39,841 bases of DNA from Wenzhouxiangellaceae bacterium (GTDB taxonomy: Bacteria; Pseudomonadota; Gammaproteobacteria; Xanthomonadales; Wenzhouxiangellaceae). The notes under the pieces are model-generated. The model searched no databases. It saw only the letters and a list, made by a program, of their open reading frames with translations, and was not told the DNA's origin. The stretch lies in the NCBI GenBank assembly GCA_028289455.1, contig JANQPN010000057.1, positions 1 through 39,841 of the forward strand. Direction: 5' to 3'. Of this stretch, positions 8,363 to 17,392 are shown one piece after another (within the stretch, counting starts at the first letter, position 1; every line of letters starts with the position of its first letter). The position numbers were made by a program, and so were the translations under genes.

Positions 8363-8785
8363 TCAGGCGGCCGGCGCAATGAATTCCATTCGGATGCCGC
8401 CGGGCATGGCAATCATAAAATGCCTGGTAGCGCTTTCGCCCAATGATTCAGGTGCGAATTCGATGACTACGCTATCTGTTGATTGCAGTTTTTCATACAA
8501 TCCGTCCAACTCATCCTGACCCGCCACTTTTAATGCGAGGTGATGCAAACCAATGACGTTTTTGCGGTCAAATGCAACTGCTCCGGCAGGGTCTGCGGCC
8601 TGCCACAGCGTTATCATGGTCGTTCCATCCGATACGAATGCCGCCGGATAATCAGGCTTTTCACCGACTACTTCATAGCCCAATGAATCAATAAAAAAAC
8701 TTTTGGCTGTAGTCAGATCAGGCACAGTCAAGCCGACATGATGTGCGCCACGGGTCGGAGAATCTGTATTTTGCTGTTCATTCAT
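8363..8785 (-). CDS. VOC (glyoxalase/dioxygenase fold) family protein
   Basis: 140 residues. HHVGLTVPDLTTAKSFFIDSLGYEVVGE at the N-terminus and LHHLALKV and MPGGIRMEFIAP later form the paired beta-alpha-beta-beta-beta modules of the vicinal oxygen chelate fold, with candidate metal ligands His, His and Glu. The reaction cannot be told from sequence. GAGG lies 8 nt before the ATG. It is the first gene of a two-gene unit with the PNPOx/ferredoxin-reductase fusion, divergent from a LysR gene that likely controls it. Confidence 0.85.
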   Translation of the reverse strand: MNEQQNTDSPTRGAHHVGLTVPDLTTAKSFFIDSLGYEVVGEKPDYPAAFVSDGTTMITLWQAADPAGAVAFDRKNVIGLHHLALKVAGQDELDGLYEKLQSTDSVVIEFAPESLGESATRHFMIAMPGGIRMEFIAPAA

Positions 8786-8862
8786 AGCATTGTCCTCTAC
8801 TCATTCCCTGCGATAAAAAGCAGGTTGCTTCAGTGATAAAGCTGTACCCTAAATTATTTCCT

Positions 8863-8891
8863 CTATAATATTAATAGCTCATTTTGTTCAA
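8863..8891 (-). promoter_or_regulatory. Candidate promoter of the VOC/oxidoreductase operon
   Basis: On the minus strand, TTGAAC (8886-8891) and TTATAG (8863-8868) are 17 bp apart. The pair sits beside the inverted repeat at the LysR start, the usual layout for divergent LysR control. Confidence 0.4.
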
Positions 8892-8892
8892 A

Positions 8893-8916
8893 TATTATTG
8901 CTGAGAAACAATAATG
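8893..8916. promoter_or_regulatory. Inverted repeat at the LysR start, candidate operator
   Basis: TTATTG (8895-8900) and CAATAA (8909-8914) form a 6-bp inverted repeat around 8 bp. With the outer AT base it overlaps the LysR ATG and abuts the divergent promoter. It would suit LysR autoregulation. Confidence 0.35.
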
Positions 8917-9789
8917 CAGAATCATGAGGGTTTACGTGAATTTGTCGGTGTAGTTGAAAGTAACGGCTTCAGTGCTGCCGCCCAGGTATTGCAGGTCTCG
9001 CCTTCTTATGTGAGCCGCCAGGTTAAACAGCTTGAAAGCCGCTTGAATACCCGCCTGCTGCACCGCACCACACGTTCAGTAACACTGACTGATATGGGCC
9101 GGGTTTACTATGAACGCAGCCGGGCTATTCTTGATCAGCTGGAGGCGTTGGAGTCGGACATGGCCGACCTGCAGCAGCGTCCGAAGGGTCTGGTGCGGGT
9201 AACTGCCGCCGGCCTGTACGCAGAACAGTATGTTGCACCGGCGCTGGCTGAGTTTACCGCCCGTTATCCGGAAGTCAGTATTGAACTGGATACCGGTATC
9301 GGCATTGTCGACATTGTTGCTGAAGGTTATGACCTGGCGATCCGTATGACAGCACTGCAGGACAGCAGTCTGATTGCGCGCAAAGTGATGCCCAGGCGTA
9401 TCCTGGTGTGTGGGAGCCCGGAATACCTGAAACAGAACGGCACACCCAAAAACCCTGATGAGCTGCGTTCACACAATTGCTTGACACTGCCGGACATGCC
9501 CTGGCGGTTTGCCTGTACAGAAAATATTCGCACAGTAAAAGTTCGGGGAAGCTGGGTATCCAACAATGGCAAAGCCCTGGTAACCGCCGCCCTGCATGGT
9601 ATCGGCCTGATCCGACTGTCCAGTTATTACATCGACAAGCACCTTGCCAGCGGCAGGCTGGTACCGGTTCTGGAAAGCTACGAAGTGGATGACGCCGCCA
9701 CCTGGATCGTTTACCCTGACCGGCATCACTTGCCAACCAGGGTACGATTTTTGATTGATCATCTGGCCGATTATCTGAAGCGTCATTAA
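8914..9789 (+). CDS. LysR family transcriptional regulator
   Basis: 291 residues. The N-terminal winged helix-turn-helix reads FVGVVESNGFSAAAQVLQVSPSYVSRQVKQLESRLNTRLLHRTTRSVTLTDMG, which is a standard LysR DNA-binding domain. The C-terminal part is a periplasmic-binding-protein-like effector domain (AGLYAEQYVAPALAEF and DLAIRM). It is divergent from the VOC/oxidoreductase operon and 48 bp before an MFS transporter in its own direction, so it probably controls one or both. Effector unknown. Confidence 0.93.
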   Translation: MQNHEGLREFVGVVESNGFSAAAQVLQVSPSYVSRQVKQLESRLNTRLLHRTTRSVTLTDMGRVYYERSRAILDQLEALESDMADLQQRPKGLVRVTAAGLYAEQYVAPALAEFTARYPEVSIELDTGIGIVDIVAEGYDLAIRMTALQDSSLIARKVMPRRILVCGSPEYLKQNGTPKNPDELRSHNCLTLPDMPWRFACTENIRTVKVRGSWVSNNGKALVTAALHGIGLIRLSSYYIDKHLASGRLVPVLESYEVDDAATWIVYPDRHHLPTRVRFLIDHLADYLKRH

Positions 9790-9837
9790 TAGTTCCGATT
9801 CCACGGCCCGATATTCAGTACCTGTAGATAACTTAAC

Positions 9838-11124
9838 TTGATTACCCGCGACCAATTCCATTTTCTACTGCTGAACATCGGTCACTTTCTTGACCACATG
9901 TTCACGCTGATTTTTGCCACTGTGGCTGCTCTGGTGTTGTATCGGGAGTGGAATACCAGCTATGCCGAGCTGCTGATTTACGCCACACCCGGTTTTTTTG
10001 CTTTCGGCCTGTTCTCACTGCCGGCCGGGTGGCTGGCCGATCGCTGGAGCCGGGATGGAATGATGGCCGTATTTTTTATCGGTATCGGACTGGCTGCTGT
10101 TGTTACCGGTTTCAGCCAGACACCCATGCAAATAGGTATGGGTTTGTTTGCAGTCGGTATGTTCGCAGCGATTTATCACCCGGTCGGCCTGACCATTGTG
10201 ACAACCCAATGGCACAACACCGGAATGCGCATTGCGGTGAATGGCGTATGGGGCAATCTGGGTGTTGCCAGTGCTGCATTGATCACCGGTTTTCTGATTG
10301 ACTTCAGCAGTTGGCGGATGGCGTTTATTGCACCAGGTATTTTTGCACTGCTGGTGGGTATTGCCTACATCAGTCTACGCTGGTCCAGTATTCGAACTGA
10401 ACGCAGACATGCCGCAAACACAACAGATGATAAAGCAGAGGCAAAAGGTCAACCTGAATTGCGCGGCGTGATTATCCGTATTTTCATCATTGTATTTTTA
10501 ACAACGGCTATGGGATCAATGATTTTCCAGGCCACCACTTTCGCCCTGCCGAAAATATTTGAAGAACGCCTGCACGGTCTGGCAATGCAACTTTCGATCT
10601 GGATTGATGCTGCCCCGGCGGCCGGGCATGATGATCTGGCCACTGTAATCGGCTGGCTGGCCTTTGTGGTGTTTGCCACAGCATCCGTGGCGCAACTGTT
10701 GGTCGGTCGCATGCTGGATCGTTATGGACCAAGACCTGTATTTATGACAGTTGCTGCCTTTCAGCTGGTGTTTTTCTCGCTGATGCCGGGGCTTACGGAT
10801 ATGCTGGCACTGGGTGCCGCACTGGGTTTTATGCTGGGGGCATTTGGACAGATTCCGATTAATGATTATATGGTGGGGAAAATTGCTCAGGGGACATATA
10901 AGGCGCGTATTTATGCGGTGCGTTTTGTTGTCGGCTTTACCGTGCTGGCAGCATCTCTGCCATTGATCGCCTGGGTGTATCAGAACTGGGGGTTTGATGT
11001 GCTGTTTCGGATTCTTGCGGGAATTTCGGCTGGAATTCTACTGGTGGTTATTATGTTGCCAAAACAGTTACCGGCCGCTGTTGAGCAAATCGAAAATGAA
11101 CAGCCCAATAAATTTGAGTACTGA
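9838..11124 (+). CDS. MFS transporter
   Basis: 428 residues with about 12 predicted membrane helices and a hydrophilic central loop (around 185-205, RTERRHAANTTDDKAEAKG). GWLADRWSRDGMM after helix 2 is the MFS motif A region (G-x-L-a-D-r), and VGRMLDRYGPRP is its repeat in the second half. A TTG at 9838 is used as start because HFLLLNIGHFLDHMFTLIFATVA is the first helix; the next Met lies inside that helix. No good Shine-Dalgarno is seen. It follows the LysR gene by 48 bp. Substrate unknown. Confidence 0.88.
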   Translation: MITRDQFHFLLLNIGHFLDHMFTLIFATVAALVLYREWNTSYAELLIYATPGFFAFGLFSLPAGWLADRWSRDGMMAVFFIGIGLAAVVTGFSQTPMQIGMGLFAVGMFAAIYHPVGLTIVTTQWHNTGMRIAVNGVWGNLGVASAALITGFLIDFSSWRMAFIAPGIFALLVGIAYISLRWSSIRTERRHAANTTDDKAEAKGQPELRGVIIRIFIIVFLTTAMGSMIFQATTFALPKIFEERLHGLAMQLSIWIDAAPAAGHDDLATVIGWLAFVVFATASVAQLLVGRMLDRYGPRPVFMTVAAFQLVFFSLMPGLTDMLALGAALGFMLGAFGQIPINDYMVGKIAQGTYKARIYAVRFVVGFTVLAASLPLIAWVYQNWGFDVLFRILAGISAGILLVVIMLPKQLPAAVEQIENEQPNKFEY

Positions 11125-11173
11125 AATCTCAATCGCATTGAATGAATTAAAAAACCAAAGAAACAAAAAACAT

Positions 11174-11193
11174 GGCCGGGCAATTGCCCGGCC
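11174..11193 (-). terminator. Rho-independent terminator of the lipoprotein operon
   Basis: A perfect GC-rich palindrome, GGCCGGGC-AATT-GCCCGGCC, is followed in the minus direction by ATG and then T6GTTTC. It lies about 100 bp past the stop at 11293. On the plus strand no T-run follows, so it does not look like an MFS terminator. Confidence 0.7.
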
Positions 11194-11292
11194 AACTTCA
11201 GCGATTATTATTCTTGGCAAATTTCAGCACAGCCGATAAGCTGGAACGCTGTTCCTGCCCGCAATTTAATTTTCCGGATTATCCTTAATCCA

Positions 11293-11955
11293 TCAAAAAA
11301 ACTGCTGCGACATTTTACTGACTACTGTATTTAGAAACCTTTCCACTGATCGCGTTTGAACCATCAGTTCATCGTATATTCCCGGATATATTCCTTGTAA
11401 ATCGACCACCTGCAGATAATCCGGGTGATGAACCTCTGCAATTTCCGCATATTGGAAAGTCATATTATCTTTTCGAATATCCAGGCGATATATATGTACA
11501 GCCAGATCCACAGGTTGGATATCCCCCATCAGCCTGTAAATACCTGCATAATCAGCAGCAGCATTAATGGTTCCGAAATACTCATGCTGCTTGATAACCT
11601 GCCAGCCATTGCGCTTGAATACTGCGCCAATTGACCCGCCATTCAGAATAGTCAGATGTTCTTCCGCGAACGCATCATCAACCTCATCCGGATATTTCAC
11701 AACGGCAAATGTCCGCGTGGTTTTTCTATCATCATCAAGGCTATATAAATTCGATACCCTGAGTGCAGAGTCACTTTCCAGAACATCAATGCCGTAACTC
11801 CCGAATTTCTGCTGGATTCTTTCGCTGTTCAGCAGCGGCATTGCAGTCTGGCGATTGTCCGGCGCTGTTGCGCAACCAGCCAAAACGACAAGCAAAAACA
11901 GCCAATAACAGGCCGTACAACCGGCCCCGTTTCTACGGTACATATAAAGGCTCAT
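11293..11955 (-). CDS. Lipoprotein of unknown function
   Basis: 220 residues. A lipobox LAGC with the acylated C28 follows a hydrophobic stretch (YWLFLLVVLAGC). The +2 residue is Ala, so outer-membrane sorting by Lol is expected. The mature part has no recognised domain. Two in-frame starts are possible, ATG at 11955 and ATG at 11943 (GATGAG 8 nt before the latter). It follows the propeller gene by 22 bp and is ended by a strong terminator, so the two form an operon. Confidence 0.75.
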   Translation of the reverse strand: MSLYMYRRNGAGCTACYWLFLLVVLAGCATAPDNRQTAMPLLNSERIQQKFGSYGIDVLESDSALRVSNLYSLDDDRKTTRTFAVVKYPDEVDDAFAEEHLTILNGGSIGAVFKRNGWQVIKQHEYFGTINAAADYAGIYRLMGDIQPVDLAVHIYRLDIRKDNMTFQYAEIAEVHHPDYLQVVDLQGIYPGIYDELMVQTRSVERFLNTVVSKMSQQFF

Positions 11956-11977
11956 CAGCTATGCAATATCATACCGG

Positions 11978-12820
11978 TCAATGTTTGAACTCAACTGAAA
12001 AAGCAAACAGCCGGTCATCGCCACTGGGGGCCAGCAGCATAGATTTTGAGTGGATGTATTCAATGTCTGCACTGAATGTGTCCCGTTCCAAAGCTGTTAC
12101 CAGGATACCTGAAGCGCTTAAGTGCATAATCGGCCGTGCCCCGATAGCGGTTATAAAATAACCGCCCTGCCCGTCGGATTCGACACTCTCCAAATCCACG
12201 AGTGTTTCATCATCCACCAGCGGCTTGATCATTTGATCTGCATAGCTGATAGCAAACGGGTAATAGCCCACAAACAGCAGGCGATCTGCATCTGCGTATA
12301 ATCCGTTGGCATCCTGCAGCCGATCACTGCTGAGCCAGGGTTGCAATTGATCCTGCTGCAGCTGATAAATCGTTCGGCTTGCCGACCCTGATACGAAAAT
12401 GCGTCCGGACTGATCGACAGTAACATCGTTAAGGCCGGGGTTCTGATCAACTGCCGGATAGCGGTTGCTGATTGCTGACGTGCTTAAATCGATAGCCACC
12501 AGTTCATCGAGATCGGCCACATAGAGAGTATCCTGCCATATCGCCATCCCGGTCGGACCATTCAGTCCACTGACCCATTCAGATTCCAGTAATTCCCCAT
12601 CAACGGATACCCTGGAAATATAACCCAGACCATTTTTCTGATAACCGTTGACATTGGAAACATACAGCACGTCCCGCTGCTCATCGTAGATAACCGATTC
12701 TGGAGATTTAAAGCCTTCTCCGATTGACCAGAGCTGTTGTATTGCCACTGATTGACCATAATTGCTACAGGAAGCCTGGCAGCAGAACAGCAGCACGGCT
12801 ATGGCTGTTGAATATTTCAT
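11978..12820 (-). CDS. SMP-30/NHL-like beta-propeller, exported
   Basis: 280 residues. An N-terminal signal (MKYSTAIAVLLFCCQASC) ends at C18; QASC is a weak lipobox, so either a lipoprotein or a secreted protein. The rest shows repeated propeller strands such as SPESVIYDEQRDVLYVSNVNG, GPTGMAIWQDTLYVADL and GLNDVTVDQSGRIFVSGS, typical of SMP-30/gluconolactonase/strictosidine-synthase-like propellers. Lactonase activity is not proven. GGA lies about 6 nt before the ATG. It is the first gene of a pair with the lipoprotein at 11293. Confidence 0.8.
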   Translation of the reverse strand: MKYSTAIAVLLFCCQASCSNYGQSVAIQQLWSIGEGFKSPESVIYDEQRDVLYVSNVNGYQKNGLGYISRVSVDGELLESEWVSGLNGPTGMAIWQDTLYVADLDELVAIDLSTSAISNRYPAVDQNPGLNDVTVDQSGRIFVSGSASRTIYQLQQDQLQPWLSSDRLQDANGLYADADRLLFVGYYPFAISYADQMIKPLVDDETLVDLESVESDGQGGYFITAIGARPIMHLSASGILVTALERDTFSADIEYIHSKSMLLAPSGDDRLFAFSVEFKH

Positions 12821-12998
12821 GGTTGTCCGGTTATGGGTTTGTCTTTAAGTATATCCCTGCCAGCCGGCAATACAGCTTCATGCCGCCACGACTTATCGCT
12901 CCAATACTGCAGAATATGCCTGATTTGGTTTTTTGCAGCACAGTGCGTCATGATAAGCAGAATAACATTGATAATAATCTGCACTTAAGGGAGCACAC

Positions 12999-14570
12999 AT
13001 GCCATCTACCGACAACGACCGACAGAAAACACCCGGCGTCTACGTTACCGAACTGGACGCTTTTCCTCCATCCATTGTCGGTGTACAAACTGATGTGCCG
13101 GCATTTATCGGCTATACAGAGAAGGCCGATGCCAATGGCAAATCTGTTTCCATGCAGCCGGTAAAAATCACTTCTCTGGCTGAGTTTGAAACCATATTCG
13201 GCAAAGCCTGTGCTGCACAGTTTGATCTTGTTGCTGTTACAGATTCCACCGCCATCGGAGAAGGCGAATATTGCTTCAAAGTTTCACAGAATGGAACCGA
13301 AAAGTATTATGACCTGGTCCAGACAGTTGGGTCTCAATTCAATCTGTATAACAGCATGCGGCTGTTTTATGCCAACGGTGGTGACACCTGCTATGTGGTT
13401 TCTGCAGGCAGCTATGCCGATCAACCAGGCATCAGCCAACAGAAACTGGCTAAAGGCTTGGAGGCAATAGCGGATCAAATCGGGCCAACCATGCTGGTGC
13501 TGCCTGATGCGGTACTGCTGCCCACCTCTGATCATGACAATCAGTACCAGAACACTATCAGGCAAATGCTGGAGCAATGCGGCAAGCTGCAGGACCGTGT
13601 GGCAATTTTGGATGTGCCGATCACGCAGGACGTTACCGGGCAGAACCTGGGCAGTATTATTGCGAAATTCAGAACGGATGTCGGCAGCCAGCAGCTCAAT
13701 TACGGTATGTCGTATTTTCCCTATCTGGATACAACAGTTACATCCATCAATGAAATTGATTACACCAACATCAGCCCGAACTCCATCGACACACTGATTT
13801 CAATTCTGACCAGTGAAAACAACCGCTTAAATCCTGATGCAAACCAGCATACTGTTATTCAGAAAGATATTGACGCCATCAGCACCACAGCGCGTAGCGA
13901 TCAACAAGCAGTGCAGACACTGAATCAGAATTTAACGGCTGCCATTCCTCTGCTGAAAGACATCGAGACTATGCTGCTGCATGATATCAACCAGCTGCCC
14001 TGCAGCGGTGCAATGGCCGGTATTTATACCACTGTCGACAACACCAAAGGTGTGTGGAATGCACCGGCTAATATTAGCTTGACCGCTGTTAATAACCCCA
14101 GCTTTAAGCTTGATAATGAACAGCAGGGTGACTTGAACGTACCCCTCGACGGTAAAGCAGTGAACGCTATTCGCGAATTCCCCGGCCGCGGCAGCGTGGT
14201 ATGGGGCGCACGGACGCTGGATGGCAACAGCAATGACTGGCGCTATATTCATGTGCGCCGCACCCTGATCTATATCGAGCAATCGATCAAAACTGCCTTG
14301 GATCAATTCGTGTTTGCCCCCAATGACGGTAAAACCTGGTCGACAGTCACTGCGATGGTCTCAAGTTTTCTCCAGGGCGTCTGGTCACAGGGCGGGCTAA
14401 TGGGCGCTACTGCTTCTGAAGCCTTTACCGTGGAATGCGGCATTGGCAGCACCATGACAAAGCAGGATATCCTGGAAGGCTATATGATTGTACAGGTTAC
14501 CCTGCAGATGATCCGTCCGGCTGAATTTATAGAGCTGACATTTAAGCAGGAGATGCAGACCGGCAGTTAA
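12999..14570 (+). CDS. Contractile tail sheath protein, eCIS type (isolated gene)
   Basis: 523 residues. The N-terminus KTPGVYVTELDAFPPSIVGVQTDVPAFIGYT is the conserved sheath opening. The C-terminal domain (about 330-523) carries GIYTTVDNTKGVWNAPAN, FPGRGSVVWGARTL, YIHVRRTLIYIE, VWSQGGLMGATASEAF and RPAEFIELTFKQEMQ. These match the sheath of contractile injection systems such as Afp/PVC and related extracellular devices more than typical phage sheaths. Residues about 75-330 are the variable outer domain. AAGGGAG lies before the ATG. No tube, baseplate, spike or AAA+ ATPase gene lies beside it: neighbours are a propeller gene and an AMP nucleosidase-like gene on the other strand. Confidence 0.9.
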   Translation: MPSTDNDRQKTPGVYVTELDAFPPSIVGVQTDVPAFIGYTEKADANGKSVSMQPVKITSLAEFETIFGKACAAQFDLVAVTDSTAIGEGEYCFKVSQNGTEKYYDLVQTVGSQFNLYNSMRLFYANGGDTCYVVSAGSYADQPGISQQKLAKGLEAIADQIGPTMLVLPDAVLLPTSDHDNQYQNTIRQMLEQCGKLQDRVAILDVPITQDVTGQNLGSIIAKFRTDVGSQQLNYGMSYFPYLDTTVTSINEIDYTNISPNSIDTLISILTSENNRLNPDANQHTVIQKDIDAISTTARSDQQAVQTLNQNLTAAIPLLKDIETMLLHDINQLPCSGAMAGIYTTVDNTKGVWNAPANISLTAVNNPSFKLDNEQQGDLNVPLDGKAVNAIREFPGRGSVVWGARTLDGNSNDWRYIHVRRTLIYIEQSIKTALDQFVFAPNDGKTWSTVTAMVSSFLQGVWSQGGLMGATASEAFTVECGIGSTMTKQDILEGYMIVQVTLQMIRPAEFIELTFKQEMQTGS

Positions 14571-14583
14571 TCCTTCATTCCAC

Positions 14584-15357
14584 TTAATACTGGAAATGCT
14601 TAATCTGCTCGCCTTTCTCACCGATATCGGTCATCGCTTCGATACCGATTTCCAGATGATGCCGGGCGAAATCTTCGGTCACTTTTTTATCTGAAGCCTC
14701 GGTTTTAATGCCATCAGGCGTGGTCGGTACATCAGATACCAGTAACAATGCGCCCCGGGCAATTTCATTTTTGTGCCCGACGATGAAGTAAGTAGCGGTT
14801 TCCATATCTATACCAATACAGGTCATATCGGCCAGCTTCTGATGAAAAGCCTGATCGTGCTCCCACACTCGGCGGTTGGTGGTATAGATCACGCCCGTGC
14901 GGTATTCGAACCCCCGTTCGATAATTTTATCCGATACAAATTTGTGCAGCTTGAACGATGGTAAAGCAGGTACTGCCGGGTCGAAATAATCATTGCTGGT
15001 GCCTTCTCCGCGTATAGCGGCAATCGGCAGGATGAAATGCCCCAGCTCGGTGGATTTTTTCAGTCCGCCGCACTTACCCAGAAACAGGACACCTTCGGGC
15101 TGCCGGGCGCTGAGCAAATCCATAATGGTTGCCACATTGGGTGACCCGATACCGAAATTAATGATACTTAATCCGGCGTCATTGGTGGCCGCCTGCATTG
15201 GCCTGCCCTGGCCATAAATATCACAGCCGAACTTCTCACAAAATGACTGGACGTAATTATCAAAATTGGTCAGCAGTATATAGTCGCCGAATTTGTCCAG
15301 CGGCATACCGGTATAACGCGGCAACCAGTTTTTTGTGATGTCGAGCCTGCTCTGCAT
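14584..15357 (-). CDS. AMP nucleosidase-like phosphorylase-fold enzyme
   Basis: 257 residues. GLSIINFGIGSPNVATIMDLL and GVLFLGKCGGL are the purine nucleoside phosphorylase-family core, and GIDMETATYF supplies the M-E ribose-binding pair. The compact form matches short AMP nucleosidases, which hydrolyse AMP to adenine and ribose 5-phosphate; it lacks the N-terminal regulatory domain of E. coli Amn. Other nucleosidase substrates cannot be excluded. AAGGA precedes the ATG at good spacing. It converges on the sheath gene, with 13 bp between the stops. Confidence 0.85.
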   Translation of the reverse strand: MQSRLDITKNWLPRYTGMPLDKFGDYILLTNFDNYVQSFCEKFGCDIYGQGRPMQAATNDAGLSIINFGIGSPNVATIMDLLSARQPEGVLFLGKCGGLKKSTELGHFILPIAAIRGEGTSNDYFDPAVPALPSFKLHKFVSDKIIERGFEYRTGVIYTTNRRVWEHDQAFHQKLADMTCIGIDMETATYFIVGHKNEIARGALLLVSDVPTTPDGIKTEASDKKVTEDFARHHLEIGIEAMTDIGEKGEQIKHFQY

Positions 15358-15446
15358 GGATGTCCTTTACTAAATCATATCCATGCAAGTTTACCATGAT
15401 AGCCAGGACCTTCTATGCCGCTCCCAGCGGCTGCTGATTACAGCAC

Positions 15447-16964
15447 TTATTCAATCGGGTACGGACCGCCTAAACTCCGGCCGTCAAATATCACGTTAAT
15501 ATCGTTAAACATAGTGATGTTCGCATTGATTGAATTACACATGCTGCAAGTGATACCCGGTGCCGGTCCGGAAATCGCCCGCCTTCTTTCCATGTCATGC
15601 AAACTGATGGCTGCAAACCCCGCACCACCGGCAGAATTATCCTGGGCTTTATATAATGCAACGCTGTCATCCTGGCTGAAAAGCACCTGCACACCGGTAC
15701 CCAGATTCGTCTGACGCACACGCGAAAGGCTGGGGCCATCTTCCAGATCATAAATATTCAAACTGTAGACATCTCCCGTTCCCGGCGTGGTGTTCTGCCC
15801 CACCACAACGGCGTGTTCACAACCGGGTGAGACGGCTGCGCCCGAAGGCCCGGTACCGATATCAAAATTAAAACTGGCCAGGGTAGTGCTGCCTTGCCTG
15901 AACTCCGCCGTACGGCGGCTGCCCGACCCGCTGGTTACCGTTAGCGTGCGGCCTGAACTGCCACAGGGGAAAGTGCCTGACTGGCGCAGAGTTACGGGAC
16001 GGAAATCACCATCCCGCCGGCCTTCCACTGTGAATGCAAATGGTTCACTTGTCATTGTGCCGACACGTGCCGCAACAGTTGCATCGCCAGGCATCATCGC
16101 AGCAGGAAGCGTGACATCCATTCTCCGATCACCCGGCGATGCATCAACCACCGCAGGTAAAGTGGTTCCACCCTGGGTAAACACCAGAGATGACGAGGCA
16201 GCACCAGCGCATGAGTTATAGGTTAGATTGCGACCATTGGCACGGAAAGCACCTCCCGGGCGGGCGGAATCGACACTGGTCAGTACAGGTGCGGCCTGTG
16301 GTGTATTAACACATACTGTTACGGAACCAAATGAACTTAAGCAGTCATTTTCAGCAGTCAATCGATACGTCTGGGTACTGTCTGGTGTTATCGTCCGAGT
16401 GCCGGACGCCGGAACCGCACCTGCATCAAGCTGCACGCTGGTGGTCGTACCGGTGACATTCCAGCGTAATGTCGTTGAATCGCCTGCAGTAATGGTTGGA
16501 TCGTCAGCAGTAAAGCTTGTTATTACAGGCGACCGCCGCTGTTCGGTGACAGTAAACGGGAATTCATACCTGTCGCTGCCGAATGTTCCCAACAGAGCAC
16601 ACCCGGTCCCGCGGATGCTCTGCTCTACACTCAATGTCCCGCTACCTTCGGGCCAGCTTTCCGGAATAGTGAAGATCAAATCATCTCCGCTTCGTTCCGG
16701 ACTGCATGACGATAGGCCGGATCCTTCCAGACAAATACCTTCGGCAGGCCTGCCGTCAAATTCAACCATATGAATCCCGCATCGGTGCCGGCGGCCTTCT
16801 TCACGCTGTACCTCAATAATGTCGCAGGTTGCCCCGCTATTGGGTTCCACGCTGGTGAAGACCGTTGAACAGCCTGATATCAATACAACCATCAACAGCC
16901 ATATTGTGTTGAGTCCTATTGATAAAGGGTAATTTTTTATTATTTTGCTCTGCCCGAGACTCAT
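15447..16964 (-). CDS. Large lipoprotein with Ig-like domains
   Basis: 505 residues. The lipobox ISGC (C32) follows a hydrophobic segment. Mature sequence contains an Ig-like/PKD-type strand set around PVITSFTADDPTITAGDSTTLRWNVTGTTTSVQLDAG...TYRLTAEND, a pattern common in bacterial surface adhesion or scaffold proteins, followed by IPT-like repeats (PVLTSVDSARPGGAFRANG...). The C-terminal part has no clear family. A very strong AGGAGGGG precedes the ATG. It stands alone between amn-like and slyX genes. Exposed or periplasmic binding role inferred. Confidence 0.8.
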   Translation of the reverse strand: MSLGQSKIIKNYPLSIGLNTIWLLMVVLISGCSTVFTSVEPNSGATCDIIEVQREEGRRHRCGIHMVEFDGRPAEGICLEGSGLSSCSPERSGDDLIFTIPESWPEGSGTLSVEQSIRGTGCALLGTFGSDRYEFPFTVTEQRRSPVITSFTADDPTITAGDSTTLRWNVTGTTTSVQLDAGAVPASGTRTITPDSTQTYRLTAENDCLSSFGSVTVCVNTPQAAPVLTSVDSARPGGAFRANGRNLTYNSCAGAASSSLVFTQGGTTLPAVVDASPGDRRMDVTLPAAMMPGDATVAARVGTMTSEPFAFTVEGRRDGDFRPVTLRQSGTFPCGSSGRTLTVTSGSGSRRTAEFRQGSTTLASFNFDIGTGPSGAAVSPGCEHAVVVGQNTTPGTGDVYSLNIYDLEDGPSLSRVRQTNLGTGVQVLFSQDDSVALYKAQDNSAGGAGFAAISLHDMERRRAISGPAPGITCSMCNSINANITMFNDINVIFDGRSLGGPYPIE

Positions 16965-17134
16965 AATCCCCTCCTGGTACCGGGTTGTTTCAATTGCGGT
17001 CTCTGCTGTTTAAGGCGACACAGCGCTAAGCAATTCAACAATGTTGAACTTCCCCGATTCCCGCTACTGCCAAATATGACGGTTACTCATCACCACGTTA
17101 AAATGCACCTCAATTAAATTGCACACACATCGCC

Positions 17135-17338
17135 ATGAGCACAGACCGTCTTGATGAAATCGAAACCCGGCTGACTTTTCAGGAACAGATGCTGACCGAT
17201 CTGAATGATGTCATTGTCAGACAGCAAAGTGAAATCATGGCGTTACAGGCCACCTGCAAGCATTTACAGGAACGCATGGGCAGCCTGATTGAAAGCACAG
17301 CACACCAAGCCGGAGATGAGGTTCCACCTCATTATTAA
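17135..17338 (+). CDS. slyX: SlyX family protein
   Basis: 67 residues. One heptad-rich coiled coil (RLDEIETRLTFQEQMLTDLND and on) ends in the family tail EVPPHY. SlyX is a small conserved cytoplasmic protein of unknown molecular role. It is complete, and is followed after 54 bp by the alkyltransferase-like gene on the same strand. Confidence 0.9.
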   Translation: MSTDRLDEIETRLTFQEQMLTDLNDVIVRQQSEIMALQATCKHLQERMGSLIESTAHQAGDEVPPHY

Positions 17339-17392
17339 ATGAGCTGAATTACTGCGTAGGGTACTGTTTGGATATTACAAAGGATAATTAAA

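Noticed and set aside
12999..14570. Prophage remnant as source of the sheath gene
   Set aside because: No integrase, capsid, terminase, lysis or attachment site is nearby, and the sheath resembles eCIS forms; base composition matches neighbours.
16228..16773. Open frame on the plus strand opposite the Ig-like lipoprotein
   Set aside because: Antisense; the lipoprotein has a strong ribosome site and lipobox, the opposite frame has neither.
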